NCBI GenBank assembly: GCA_014825775.1
Contig: MVAQ01000032.1
Span: 62,001 to 126,000 of the forward strand
Reading direction: 5' to 3'
Source: Krasilnikovozyma curviuscula
Taxonomy: Eukaryota; Basidiomycota; Tremellomycetes; Cystofilobasidiales; Mrakiaceae
Length of the DNA stretch: 64,000 nt
The position numbers and the translations under genes were made by a program. Below, piece after piece: positions 33,776-46,143 of this stretch. The notes beneath the pieces are model-generated. The model was given only the letters and a program-made list of their open reading frames with translations, made no database searches and was not told the origin of the DNA. The number at the start of each line of letters is the position of its first letter. Position 1 is the first letter of the stretch.

Positions 33776-34335
33776 CGCAGAGCAGCTGTCCTCTGTAGGA
33801 AAGTTGCAGATGAAAACAGGCGATGGACTGTTTTAGTTGAGTTCCTTGCAGCAAGCAGCATCAGTCGCCACTCTGACGACGATTCACACTTTTTCACTTG
33901 GCGGCGGACATTTTGCAGACGTGGAAGGCGCTCGTTGTGACAGCCTCATGAAGAGCTCCAGCACGATATGTGCTGGCCCGAACAGGTCAAGTAGTATATC
34001 TGAGTGGAAACGTATACAAAATGCTTGAGTCTCGCGGCTTTTTGACTAGTGTCAAGAAGGCGCGCAACTTGGCATTTATCACAAAGGTGTTTCTCTTTCT
34101 CTCGTTGTAGCTAAAGAAGGTGCGGTGGCTATTAGGTTAATGCATATTGATACAAGGGAAATCTGAAACAGAATGGTTGGCTAAGAATGTGAATATGTGG
34201 AAAAATGGGAGTCATCACTTCGTTAAAAACAAACTCAGAGGAATAGACAGCTTTGAAACAGAAGCCAGACACTAAAAAAGGCGTCAGAACATCCGTTGAA
34301 TGTAGGCCGTATCTTTTGGGACCGAGTCTTTGGCA
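33776..34335. other. Intergenic region SEC31 to FHA gene
   Basis: 560 bp between the SEC31 start and the stop of the FHA gene, both on the minus strand. It should hold the SEC31 promoter and the FHA-gene 3' UTR. I see no further feature. Confidence 0.45.
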
Positions 34336-37300
34336 CTATTCCTTGACTTTATGCAGATATGCAGCGGCTGCGATCCCTACGATTATCACAGCGGACACTG
34401 CAGCTAGAGATATTGGCTAGCGAGTACAGAGTAGTTTCTGTTAGTATGGTAGAGCGGAAAGAATGTTAATAGTGGAACAAGAACAGCAACGTACCACCTC
34501 TCCTCTTCCTTGACCTGTCCCTCTAATTGTATGACGGCCGTCCTTCCCCTCGACAAATGCATCTACCTCCTTCCCTTTGAAAGTGTCTTGAGAAGACGTA
34601 TCGTCTTCCTCGCTTCCATTGTTGGAGACAGCATCCTTCTTTGATGCCACAGTCGCCGACATCAAAGAGACACCATTCTTCAGCGCTCTGGAAGAATTCG
34701 GTCCCTTGAGGGTGCTGCTGTTCGAATTCGAACTGGAACCACCCAAGACAGAGCGGAGGAAAGAGGATCCCGAGCCCATAGAGTTTCTGTTGGAAGGAGA
34801 CGAGGAGTTCGAGTACGTTGGAGATGAGTGTCGGTTGAAGCGTGGGTTGGAAGGGGTTGTTTGAGTAGTAGAGGTAGAGTCAGACGGAATTGTTTCTGAA
34901 TTGGAAGAATTCAAGTCATCTATGGCGATTTCAGAGCCATCAATGTCGAGAGAACGGTCTTTCGATCTGCTGGAAGATCGACTCCTGCTCTTCCTCTCAC
35001 GCTCTTCTTCCTCTTCTCTTTCTTCGTTCGATCGCCTTTCTTCCTCTTCCTCCTCTTGCCTTTTTTTCTGCTGATCCCATTCTCGAACGACACTACGCAT
35101 CCTTTCCCTCTCGCTCTCCCAGATCTCTCTTTCTTTCTTCCATGCATCCTCGACCTTCGTCCTCCAGCTCTCCCACGTGGCTTGAGATGTAGTCTCGATG
35201 GAAGCAACTCGAGATTCGAGGACTGAGAGGGATGCGAGAGCGGAAGTGTGTTGGCTTTGGAGAGTGCTGGAAAGAGTTGCAATGGATTCCAGGGAGACTA
35301 CGAGTTGGTCAAGGCGACTGTGAATGTCTGCTTGAGCTGCCGCATCCAATGGCGTCGAAGTTCCATTGGCCAAGGAATGTGTTGACGGATCAAGAGATTT
35401 AGTTGAAGATAATTCGGGAGGTGATGTTAAGTTCTTTGCTTTGGAAGGGGAGAGACCTAGGTCTTTCCCTTCAACTGGAGCATCGTCATGTCCGTCTTTG
35501 TCGCCATTCATCGAGCCCGGTTCTGGCGTGACTGGACGTCCTAACCGTTCGCGTTCACTATTACGATCTTCTTCCTCTTCTTCCGCTGAAGTTGTGGTGA
35601 CTGTAGTTGGGTTATTGAGTTGGTTCTTTTGATCCTTGGAGAAGCGATAGAGACCGGTATCTTCCCCGTTCTCAATCCCTTTTTCATCGTCATCTGAGTC
35701 TGAGTCTGAATCATCATCGATTTCGCCATTCCTGCCTATTCGAACGGTCCCGACGCTCATCGTGTCATCGTTATCTTCGTCTGAATCATTCCCGCTGCTA
35801 CGGTGGTTACCGTTGAAGCTCAAGCCAAGGGCTCGTCCTCTTCCCTGGTCCTTTCCACCTGACCAATGGTTGGCGCTGTCGAGCTTCTTCCTCAGATCAC
35901 CAACTTCCCTCTTTACGTCCTCATGCTCCTTTAATCGACCTTCAAGCGCTTGAATGCGCTGTATGTATTCGTTCAAACTGGACTGAGTCTCCATGAGCTG
36001 ATTTTGAAGAGCACTCATGACTTCCTGAGACACTGCTGGTGGAGAAGCATGACCGTTGATGCCGTTTGGTTGGCGGTGCGACTGGGGAGGCGGGTAGTCT
36101 GGATGGACGTGTTCGGATATCGACACTGGCATACCACCGCCGAGAGTATCGTTGATGTCTATCATTGCTGTGCTCAGCGAGTTGAGCTCGGCGCCAGTTT
36201 CGCGACTTTTCTGAAGCTCGTTCTGCAGGTTATGGAATCAGCCAAAATGGGTCGACATTCAGTCATTTGATGCAGATCACTCACCGCAAGCTTGTTAAGA
36301 ACGTGATCGAAGCTGAGTCCGTTCCCTTTCTGTCCACCATTGGCAATCCTTCGACTCTCCATGGCGAATCTTTCTTGGGCAGCTCGATAAGCACTCAGTT
36401 CTCTAACGGATTACAACCGACCGCAAGAAATCAGATGTCTAGTGAAGACTCTCCAATTAAAATTAAAAGCTGACCTCATAGAGAGATCCACGTCTGCGTT
36501 GGTTATCACACAGAACGCTTTACTCGAGACCTTGTGGTGCACGATGGTCTTGTTGTCTTCGCCAATGATGTCAATACCGAATTCCTGTTGGAAGCAGAGG
36601 GCAAATTAGTTTGGTTTAAACTCATCAGATCGAAAGGCCAGAGGGCGTACGACGTGGTCTCCAGAATGCAGTTGGTACGGTGGCGATTCAGCTCCTTCTG
36701 GTGATAATCGATCTCCATTAACGAAAGTTCCATTCGAAGATTTCACGTCTTTGATCCAAACCTATGATAAGAACATAGAGATCAGGTTTGAGGTAACATC
36801 AAGAGGAATCTTGAAGGTTGACGGACCTTTCCTTCGAGTTCCCATACTTCAGCATGCATTCTCGACAGGACTTTTGAGTCAAAGTACCCGTTGCGTTCTC
36901 CGGGAAGAGTCTTAGCATTCGTCTGTCGACCAATTTTGACCTGAGAGAGAGCAAAGGGGAAGGTTAGCTACCATGAAACAACGTATGCCCGTCACTTCAC
37001 ACCAAGAGGAAGTAGAGCGATCCGATGCATGTCTTTCCCATTGAAGCACTCTCTCATTGTATCGCTACCACAGTACAAGCCTCCAATTTCAAACCACGAA
37101 GAACTAGACTGTCCACTCACATGTTGACCAGGAGGGAGATGAATGACTTTGGGGTGGAAAGTATCATTCAGGGGGTAAAAATGAAGACTCGGAAGAGGAC
37201 CAGGCCAAGTATTGGGACCTGATGAAGCTTGAGCCTCATTGGACGGACCAGAGGGGGAAATCATTCCTGCCTTTTGAGTTGGTGGTTGGGTGTATGGAGC

Positions 37301-37351
37301 TGGGGGTAACGAATGCTGGGGGAGGTGCTGAGGCAGACCAGACGGAGGCAT
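34336..37351 (-). CDS. FHA-domain, coiled-coil, tail-anchored protein (SLMAP/Far9-Far10 type)
   Basis: A Pro-rich start (MPPSGLPQHLPQHS) leads into an FHA domain with its phosphothreonine-binding motifs KIGRQT, SRMHAEVWE and SSNGTFVNGDRL. Two coiled-coil regions follow (ALQNQLMETQSSLNEYIQRI and an EEEEERR-rich segment), then a long acidic/Ser-rich disordered stretch. The last exon encodes a hydrophobic tail anchor (PISLAAVSAVIIVGIAAAAY) and LHKVKE. FHA, coiled coil and C-terminal membrane anchor is the layout of SLMAP and of fungal Far9/Far10, STRIPAK subunits on the ER and nuclear envelope. The start is the first true ATG. STRIPAK membership is inferred from architecture. Confidence 0.85.
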
Positions 37352-38021
37352 GCACCGTTTGGGAGACCTGCTCTCTCTTTTTGTATTATAATGCTTGTCC
37401 TGGATCGATGGGAATATCAGGCTTCCCACTATTGGAAAGAGAACCCAAACGCGAAGAAGAGGTTGAGCTGTTCAGATGACGAAGAAAGGAGAGCTTTTTC
37501 GAAGGATTGGGCGCTCGAAGGTCGCTCGGTGACGTTCGCGAAAAGAGTCAAGTGGGCAGAAGACCAATATCAAGTAAAAGTAAATTTCCCCTCTGGACTC
37601 CAACAATTCAAGGCGGTATTTTTATGTACATTAAAACACGCTATGCGATGACGATAGAGTTCTATCGAGATATTTGCTCTGAGGGAGAGGTGCATCGGGA
37701 CAGAATATGAGATCTTTTTCACCCCATTCCACGGACTAGAATATCTCCTTCATAGTCTGAGAGCAGGCGAATGAAAATTCTTCACCTGTACTCTCTGTTG
37801 CGATCGACTTGAACAAGGGGTGCCAGTTACACCTTGCGCTTATTTAAGAGATATCGTGGTCATGTCTAGTTCATCTCACATGTGTCTAGAAATCGCAAGA
37901 TTCTGAGGGCTGCTTATTGCAAGTAAACAACAAAGCTATCGATACAGTGTGAAGAAAGAATGAAGGAAGGAAGGAAAGGAAAAGATGGGACAAGAAAGTT
38001 GTGTTGTTTATTTGTTTACAC
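37352..38021. other. Intergenic region FHA gene to sugar transporter
   Basis: 670 bp holding the FHA-gene promoter and the transporter 3' UTR, both for minus-strand genes. An A/G-rich run (gaaggaaggaaaggaaaag) lies near 37963-37983. I see nothing else. Confidence 0.45.
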
Positions 38022-40627
38022 TTAAACGTGAGCAACAGGTCCATTTTGGAGTGACGCCGTAGGAGAGTGATCACCAGAAGAATACTCCTGACTGTCATTG
38101 GCGTTCTCACGATGCTGAACCTTCTCAGCGACGTTCAGGCCCTTCTTCTCCGCTGCCATCGACGCAGCTGCGTCTTTTCGATGAGCGTAACCTGGTGGTG
38201 TCCATTTTGAAGAGGTCCAGGGCTTGTAGAGTTGATAAAAGTCAGCAGTAGTAAGGAGGCAAGGGAGAATTCTGGAATCTGAAGGGTACTTACTCTCACG
38301 TCCTTGTCATTGTACATCTTGTCCACAGCCTCCAAACTCAGGCCAGCAGTCTCCATGACACAGAAGAAGATGAAGAGAACAGCAGCGAGATTGCATCCTG
38401 CGAAGACGAATCCATAGGTGAAGCCAATGTCCCCAGTGATGAAGGGGGTGAAGAATGCCAAGAGGAACTGAAGAAGATGTAGAGGAACGTTAGAATTGCG
38501 CCGGCTTCCCGATCGAGGAACGCTAGGTACTCACATTCCATAGCCAATTAGAGGCAGTAGCCATGGCAGCTTGTTTTGATCTCGTCCTCGTTGGGAAGGC
38601 TGTAAGAAGAGGGAATAGGAATGAGTTTGAGAGGGGTACCAGCCGGTGACAATATCCATATGTTACTCACTCTCTCCCATCACTGTCCATGCTCCGGGCC
38701 CCCAAGTAGAAGCAAACGCAGCAATGAACATGCTGTTGAACAGAACCAACGCGAAAAGAAGGAACATATGCATCAGTGCGCTGCACCACTCTTTTGGATG
38801 CGCTTGACTTTTGACTCACCAAGAAGCGACAATCATGAACTGTCCCACACCCTTATTCGTAGTAGGATCTTTGACTGTACCCGCAATAGCGTAACCGAAC
38901 AACCACAGCGACTGCCAAAGACCGCCGCAGATCAACGTCGGTCGACGTCCAAAACGCTCGATGAACCAGAGACCGGGGAACGTGGTGACGACATTCACGG
39001 CTTCATTGGAAAGAGTCAGTATACATCGTATGAAGCTGAGTCAATGACAAATGTAGAGAGAACAGACGCACCTCCAAGGATGATCTGAGTGACATAACCG
39101 TCGCTGATGCCGACACCCGTGAAGAGCGTGCTGCCGTAGTAGAAGAAGTAGTTCGCACCAGTAAGTTGCTGGAACTGAATTTACAAGGGAAAAGGAAGGT
39201 CAGTGGGGATCAATTGGTCAAGATCAGCACGGCGGGCGAACTTACCATCTGCATGACGATTCCAATCATCGTTCGCTTGAAGAGCGCAGGTTTGAAGCAC
39301 TCGATCCAGGCTGTAAGAGATAAAGGTTAATTTGGAATTCTCCGAATATCAAATCAAAGCGGCAGTGATACTCACTTCCTCGGCCAAGCCTCCTCTCCTC
39401 TTCCTCCCCAGCCAGGATCTCCTCGAAATCAGACTCGACGAAGGGGTCCGCCGCGTCCACGCTGACGCCTCTGATTCTACAGAGACTCTTCCTCGCCTCC
39501 TCGGGTTTACCCTGTGCCATGAGATATCGTGGGGATTCCGGCATGAACATGATTCCGATTCCCAGGAAGGAAGCGAATACGAGACCTAGTCCGACGAGAA
39601 TTCGCCAGGATGCGGGGCCGTCGATCTTTCGTGTACCAATTCCAAAGCAGTATGCGAGGAGGATGCCGCTGAAGAAAGGAAAAGGGAAAGAGCATGGTCA
39701 GCGACAGCGCTGCCGATGGGATACCAGTTTCCAATTACTCACATCGTCACAAACAGTTGGTACGTCGCAGTGAGCGCACCTCGAAGCTGTCTGGGAGCAA
39801 CCTCAGACTGATAGATAAGTGACAGCGTTAGAAATGGTTGACATCATTCTTGTACTAGATTGAACTAACTTGATAAACGGGAACACCAGCAGATAAGCCA
39901 CCGATACCGACACCGGTGAAGCATCTACCTATCGCATACTGTCTCCAGTCATGCATGGATGATGTTTGAATAGCAATACCGACACAGACCATAGCGGCAT
40001 CTTCAGCAAGCGGGACCAAAATCAGCATTTGCGGTTGTTATGCGGCGCGGTAGAGGAAGGCTTACAAGATGAGATGGCCTTCTTTCTGCCAAAGTAGTCC
40101 TGGACGTAAGATCCAGCCAGGGCACCGAAGAGGGTACCGATAGAAAGGAGACCGACAATCAAGCCAGAACGGACGTTGGAAAAGGACTTGGTCCCCGTCG
40201 ACGGATCGGTGACATCAGCGAACCGTTCTAAAAAGTCAGCCATTGGACTGGAAGGCAAGAAGGGAGAAGATGAAAGGTCAGAGTGAACTGGTCCTGGAGT
40301 CAGTCAAGGCGAACAGGACGGACGTGATATCTGAGATCTGTCCGGTATCATAACTGCGATTCGAAGGTGAATGACGAAGCGTTAGTACAACTTCACCTGA
40401 GGTAGGCAGCAGGACCATACAGCCAACAGAAAGTTTACGAACCCGAATAGGAATCCTCCCATGCTCGCAAATAGACACAGTCCACACGCAAGGAGCTGTT
40501 TGTTTTGGAAGCGACGAAGTCAGGTCAATAGCTGATAGATTTAGCGACATATTCCACTTGACGCTGAAAGACCATTGCTACTTACACTAACGGGAGCGCC
40601 ATTGATAGTAAATTGTTTTACACCCAT
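38022..40627 (-). CDS. MFS sugar porter (hexose-transporter family)
   Basis: A twelve-helix major facilitator with the sugar-porter signatures in order: FASMGGFLFGYDTGQISD (helix 1), YVQDYFGRKKA (loop 2-3), MPESPRYL after helix 6, FQQLTGANYFFYYG (helix 7), IERFGRRP (loop 8-9), VMGETFPTRTRSK (helix 10 region) and a WNFLLAFFTPFI segment. The hydrophilic tail ends LQNGPVAHV. Around ten introns interrupt it. The family imports hexoses by facilitated diffusion or proton symport. The exact sugar, and whether it is a high- or low-affinity carrier or a sensor, cannot be told. The leader carries (AAC)8 29 bp before the ATG, and a TATA box lies about 145 bp upstream. The family is certain. Confidence 0.93.
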
Positions 40628-40656
40628 ATTGAGGTGTTTAAGAGTAGTTCAGATGA

Positions 40657-40680
40657 GTTGTTGTTGTTGTTGTTGTTGTT
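40657..40680 (-). repeat. (AAC)8 repeat in the sugar-porter leader
   Basis: Eight perfect AAC units on the coding (minus) strand, ending 29 bp before the start codon and lying between the TATA-like element and the ATG. It is therefore probably transcribed as an unstructured CAA-rich 5' UTR segment. Confidence 0.85.
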
Positions 40681-40770
40681 GAGTAGCAGTAGTAGCGGCT
40701 GGGCTGAGGAGAAAACTTTTGAGCGATGGGTGGAGAGCAAGAAAGAGGGATCCACAACCCCTGGAAGGAA

Positions 40771-40779
40771 TCTTTTATA
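40771..40779 (-). promoter_or_regulatory. TATA box upstream of the sugar porter
   Basis: TATAAAAGA on the minus strand, about 145 bp before the start codon, leaving room for a leader of about 100 nt that includes the (AAC)8 tract. TATA-containing promoters are common for regulated nutrient transporters. Confidence 0.55.
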
Positions 40780-41317
40780 GCTGAAGCCGACGTGGTGTTT
40801 CCCCAGCTGAGACCCATCCACCCCGACGAGGGACGGAGGCAGAGCTAGAGAGTGAGGTAAGGTGTGACGCGGAACGGAGGCATTGAGCGCGTTGCTATAC
40901 GAAGGAGCAATAGCCGTGGACGACGTGAGTCTTGACGACACTGGGGGAGAAGGGTGAGTGATGCTTCTAGAGCTGGGCTCCCCGCTGGCCCCCACAAAAT
41001 CATAGACATTTTTTTATTCTCGCCATGTCATGACGTGAGAAGCTTTGACGAGGCAGAACACCGTCGGCGCGGCGAAAACAGGACCGCAGCGGAAGGATGA
41101 CCGACTGAATTGAGTTGACTCAGCAAGCTCATCCTCCCATCGCGATGGGAATGTGATTAACAGGAATTACAAGACGGATCCGTGACAATATCGCTAGATG
41201 CAAGGCTTGGGAGGAGTCGGTGGCGGGGCAGCGACGGTCGGCTGATGTCGAGCTCGAACCAGCTGGTTCCTCCAACAGCACAACCACATCCAGCACACAG
41301 CAAGGGATCGATCAAAA

Positions 41318-42843
41318 ATGGAGACCAGGTCGCCTCCCCAGCACAGGCCTGACATCAAGTCCAACCATCTCACTTCAAAGGAAGTCGCAGAGTCGAGGCG
41401 AAGCCGTGCCCTGCAGGATCAACGAGAGGTGAGCGACCTTTACCTCGAATTACTTTGCTGGTCGCAGTGTTTTGACCAACGGGTTTACCTTTCCAATTTA
41501 AATGTGAGCAGAAACGACAGCAGCGAGTTGCAATGAGCAGAATAGCGACCATGTCGATGCCTCTCGGCGGGAACTTCCTCGACTCCGACTCGGACGAAAA
41601 CAACAATGACAACTGGGAGACGGCAGATGAGGAAGTGGTGATGGAAACGGCTGCTCTTGAGGATGTCAGGATGGAAGATAGGCCTGCTCTCGCTGCTTCT
41701 CGACCGAGAAGAAGATCCAGTCATTCTCAGGTCAAGAAGCCGAAACCGACCAAGAGTGCAGGGAACCCTCTTTTCGCCAATCGGTGAGCTGGTTTACTTC
41801 CTATTATTAGTAAATGGCAATCTCAATAAAAGTCGCCTTTGGCTGGCTGCTCTGCAGTCTGATGTACGCTGAGAAGCTCTCGTTCGATCTCCAGTCGGAG
41901 GCCCATGTCCCAACCGATCTGTTTCAAAACTGGCTCGCCGTCGTATCTCCAAGTGGGAAACGATGTCTCCTGGTGACCAACGGGAACTCTCAGGGAAATG
42001 GTAGGTCCGCTCTTCTCTAAGTTCTTTGGATCGCTCTCCCCCCTGACTTGCTGCGCCTATTGCCCTTGCGCTCTCGTCCCGCCTACAGGCGCGACGGCAG
42101 CCAACATCTTCTCCCGTCAGAAAGGCAAACGTTTCTTGGTCTTTCTATGTGGTCTTCCTACAGATACCATCCTGGACTGCATACTGGACCCAGACTGGAA
42201 AAACACCAGGAAACTTTGTAAGTAACCCAACGCAGTGCCTGTAAGTCTTTTTTGTCCACACTGGCTCACGCCTTGCTTCGCATCCACAATAACAAAAGAC
42301 ATCCTCGACTGCCTCCGCTGGTCAGGAGTAGACATGGCCTCGCACGAACCCCAGCTTCGAATGTGGTTCCTCTCCTCGCGCCTGTCCGAGGTCAAACCCA
42401 TCTCCGATCTATCCCTCGACAAGCGTAAAAAACCTTACCCTACCATCTTCCAGCCGGTGCCCTTCTCGCCCGCACCAGTTGATCCGCCGTCGTTGTTGAC
42501 GGTCAGCAGGCAGGTGATGGAGAGTAATGCCATTGCCCTGAGCTCGGCGATGGACTCGAACGCGGTTCATCTACCCTATGATGGATTGTGAGTGTTTCGT
42601 TTCTTGATTTTTTGGTAGTGGTGCTGGAGGGAGCTGACCCTGGGCGCTTTTCTGCTGGAAGGCTCCTGTATAATCGCGAGGCTATGTACGAAGAAGGTTC
42701 GACACCACTGGCATGTTGGATCTCAAACGACAGCCTACCAACTTTCGTCCAGTGAGTCCCCGCGGGCCCCTTCTTCGTTTTACACACTCATGACACTGAT
42801 CAGGCTTGTACTATTTTCCAGACTTCTGGGAACACTGTCGTGA
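41318..42843 (+). CDS. Snurportin-1-like m3G-cap snRNP import adaptor
   Basis: Seven exons give about 380 residues. The N-terminus holds an importin-beta-binding-like basic helix (ESRRSRALQDQREKRQQR). An acidic linker follows, then the cap-binding domain, with AEKLSFDLQSEAHVPTDLF, SGKRCLLVTN, LDCILDPDW, YILDCLRWSG and DGLLLYNREAMYEEGSTPLA. These correspond to the human snurportin segments around its 'YYVLDVMCW' and 'DGLLFYHKQTHYSPGSTPL' strands. Snurportin carries trimethylguanosine-capped spliceosomal snRNPs into the nucleus with importin-beta. The start is the ATG that reads the basic helix in frame; an upstream ATG at 41244 reads out of frame. Animal-type snurportin is absent from budding yeast, which fits an intron-rich basidiomycete. 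Confidence 0.85.
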
Positions 42844-43284
42844 CTATCACAGGGAGAAGGTGGTTCTATGAATGTTCCTCCCGCTCCTTCGACTCAGAAA
42901 ATCTAACTTTGCATCAAAGCGAGATCGAGAAAATAAGAAACAAGACCCTTTGTGCCCACCTTGCAAGTACTTCGGGAATGTCATATTTATGCAGCTCATC
43001 ATTGTAAAGAAAAAAGAAGGCATCATCAAGAAATTCTGGGGTATCAATGATATTGGGTGTGGTAGAAAGGGCTGTAATGTGCTATTGTCATCATCAAAGG
43101 TCGTGACTTCAGGGGTTTTGACGGAGGGGCAGTTCGTGGTATTAGAACCATGTACAAAAGATGTATCCCTACCTACTTCTTGCGTGTTTTGTGTGCTTTA
43201 CTTCAATTCTTTACGCGAAGCTCTTGATGGGCTTAAGAAACGAAACAGAAAAGCGCAGTGTCAGCAGTGCTCAAAACTTATCCT
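42844..43284. other. Convergent intergenic region snurportin / calcineurin A
   Basis: 441 bp between two facing stop codons, expected to hold both 3' UTRs. AT-rich runs suitable for polyadenylation occur near 42990-43030. I see no gene. Confidence 0.45.
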
Positions 43285-46143
43285 TCATCGGTCGAAGACA
43301 CCTACTCTGCTTCGAATTGGAGAATTAGACGGACTGATCTGACCACTCATAGGCGAAGAGACCTGTTCAGCAAGTTTCTCGAGCTCCTCAGAATCGTGAG
43401 ACCCTCCAACGGCCTCGCTTATCTGCTTCATTGTCGCCTCGAGGGATCGACGACGGGTCGACGGCGATGTCTGTGTTGTTCCCAATGAAGCAGTACGGCC
43501 ATGTTTCTTCTTAAAGGGGAATTCGTTAGAGGGCTTGCTTTCGATCGGACTGCTGGCGCTCGACTGAACGGGGGAGCCGGACGCTGGAGAGGCTGGCGCG
43601 TCAATGTCAGCCTCGATGAGATCAGGCGGGAGAGCTTCATTGTCGATATCACTTCTACGACTGTAGACCAGTTTAAACAACCAAACAACATGGGTAAGAA
43701 AATTTTGGGAAACGGTTCTTCGGAGAAGATAACGTACGCTTCATTGAACGAATGGATACTGTGCTTGATCTCCTCAGCGCCATCAGTTAACTTGGTGACG
43801 GGACCAGTTTGAATCTTCAGCGCTTTCAGCTCACTAGATCGCTCAGCTTCCTCTCTAGTAAGTCAGAGGTGAGGGATTTCAGCTACATGCACCTGCTCCG
43901 GTATGGGAACGGAACGAATGACCTCATGAGCGCAAACACCCTCGACATCCTACCAATTGTTAGAATTTTACTCTTGATCGCCCTCTTCCTTTCGGCAAGA
44001 TCCTCTTCTGCAGCTGCTACATCGGTGCCAATAAATTCCCCAACGAGCTCGACATCTTCGTCCTCTTGCGCGAGCTCTTCGTCGGTGCAGGTGTTAAGGA
44101 GGGCCATCATCATGTCGATGAGCTTTTCGCCAACGAAGGGGAGAGACCAGGTGAAGACATCCATGAAGTTGGGAAGATGGCTGAAGAAAATCAGCTCGTC
44201 AGTACGAGAACAGGAAATGAAAAAAAGGGAGGGACTCACTAAGGATGGGGAGTACTATTGAACTGTCGGATATTGAGGACGTTGGCTTCATGCTTCACAA
44301 CGGCGCCCTTGTTGTTGTAGACATCGAGGTAGTTCGGAGCAGAGAATATTGTTAACACGCTTGGAAACCCGAAACGAGTCTTCTTCATCTGGGACCAGGA
44401 TGATAGAACACGTGAGAAGGAGTGTTTGGCCAAAAGAACATAGGGCGGAAATTGCGACGAACCATACGGTATCCTGCATCCTGAGCTTCGTGAGCTCGGA
44501 TGATACAAAGCAAGCTATTTCGTTCCAGGAAGTTACATACTGCCTTGAAACTGTACCAATTAACGGCTGGTCAGTCGGTCAGTCAGCGCAAGGGACATAG
44601 CGCAAAATGTGGAGTCACTTACGTGTAAAAGTATGAACAACCTCTCACATTGTTTGGAATGAACAGCGCTGGTTGACCATTTGGAAGCGTTGGTTCCGAG
44701 TCAAAATCATCGTGAGGATCAGACCAGAGGATATCGCACACTGGAACCACAAGAAATTTAAGTCAGCATCGCTACACATTCAGCGCAAAGAGAGACAACT
44801 CACTGATTCCAGAAGTCGGTGGTTCTTGAAACCTGTCAATCTTTCTTATATCATCTAAAGTGACCATGTCTGGACTCAGTCCACCATGCAAGCACAAGAA
44901 CTGTTTGTTCATGATGGCGCCGAGGGGCAAGCAGCAGAAACTATCCAAGCAAGCGTTGTATAGTTCTTCGCTGTACTTATGCTTGCACTCGAGCTTGAAC
45001 GTGAAGTAGTCTGTAAGGTGACGACATTCATGGTTTCCCCGGAGCAGGTGGATTGTCGCTGGGTAATGCATCTTGAGGGCGTATAAGTAAAGCACACATT
45101 CAATTGAGAAATATCCTCTGTCAACGTAGTCTCCAAGAAAGAGATACTGAAAATAATATGATTTAGGTTGGTGGGAGGACGATTGAGAAAGAAAGAGTAC
45201 TTACTCGAGTCGTTGCCGGGTTTCCGCCGATTTCGAAGAGCTTCATCAGGTCGTACTGTGGGGGGTAAGAGAGAAGAGTGTCAGCAAAGACGACTCAGAT
45301 AAAACAGTTTTCTGAGAAGGAAAAGGAGGCTCACGTATTGACCATGAATATCACCACAGACTATATCGTAAGCAAGGATGAAAAACAATTGTCAGGTTCA
45401 TAAAATGAATTCACAACACAACGCACGGAAGCGCCGACTAACAACCCTAGCCGCACATGAAAACGCCCAGCGCATTATCATACTCAAAGAGATACATCAG
45501 AGGAAAAACTGACCAGTAACAGGACTCTCAACATCCAACAAGTTTGGTTCATCCTTCAAGATGCGACTTGCGCCTTCGAGGATGAACATAGCCTCGTCGT
45601 CGGTGAGTCTTCCCTCTCTGTAGAAATGGTTTTTGAGGAACGCTACATTAGGTTTCGTGGGGTCCGTTTGGTCGAAGAAGTCGGCTGGAGAAGGGAAGGT
45701 GGTTGCTGGTGCTTGGACCTACGAACGACGATGAGGTTGCGGCGTGTGAGACGTTGGCAAAGAAGGGAACATTTGAGATCAACATACTTCTTTCACGAAT
45801 CTGTTCGGTTGATTAGTAGGAATTTATTGTAATCAGACAATTAAGGGGGAAGAGATCAGCTTCTATTTCAGCAAAGTAGCCTTCATCTCAACTCCAGAAT
45901 GATGCCAAATAGCTAAGCTTACCTCTCCTGAGTGTTAACAAACTCTCCTTCCTCATATTCAAACTGCGTAAAGTCAACGCTCGGCTGTACCACCAACATT
46001 CAAAAGGAGAAATTCTTTGTCGTCAGCAAAACGGTACCCCTGAGCGACCTGGCCACACGAAGGGGACGTACAATGGGAGCCTTCTCCTTGATAGCAGAGA
46101 TAGCATTCTGCACCTGAGACTTGGTCTGAGGTTGGACAGACAT
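43285..46143 (-). CDS. CNA1: Calcineurin A catalytic subunit
   Basis: The metallophosphatase motifs are all present: [50 protein letters not shown], and [12 protein letters not shown] followed by [15 protein letters not shown]. The calcineurin-B-binding helix follows, then the calmodulin-binding region around [20 protein letters not shown], and an autoinhibitory-type segment (HSFNEA ... DNEALPPDL). The C-terminus is a Ser/Pro-rich tail ([32 protein letters not shown]) such as cryptococcal Cna1 carries. Calcineurin dephosphorylates targets such as Crz1 in response to calcium and is needed for growth at high temperature in pathogenic relatives. The N-terminus [19 protein letters not shown] is the only reasonable start. 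Identification is certain. Confidence 0.97.

Larger units (their letters stand above)
40628..41317. promoter_or_regulatory. Divergent promoter region (sugar porter / snurportin)
   Basis: 690 bp between the two start codons. Besides the TATA-like element and the (AAC)8 leader of the transporter, a GC-rich section at 40820-41000 holds several short inverted and C-rich motifs. I cannot assign any to a specific regulator. Confidence 0.45.
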
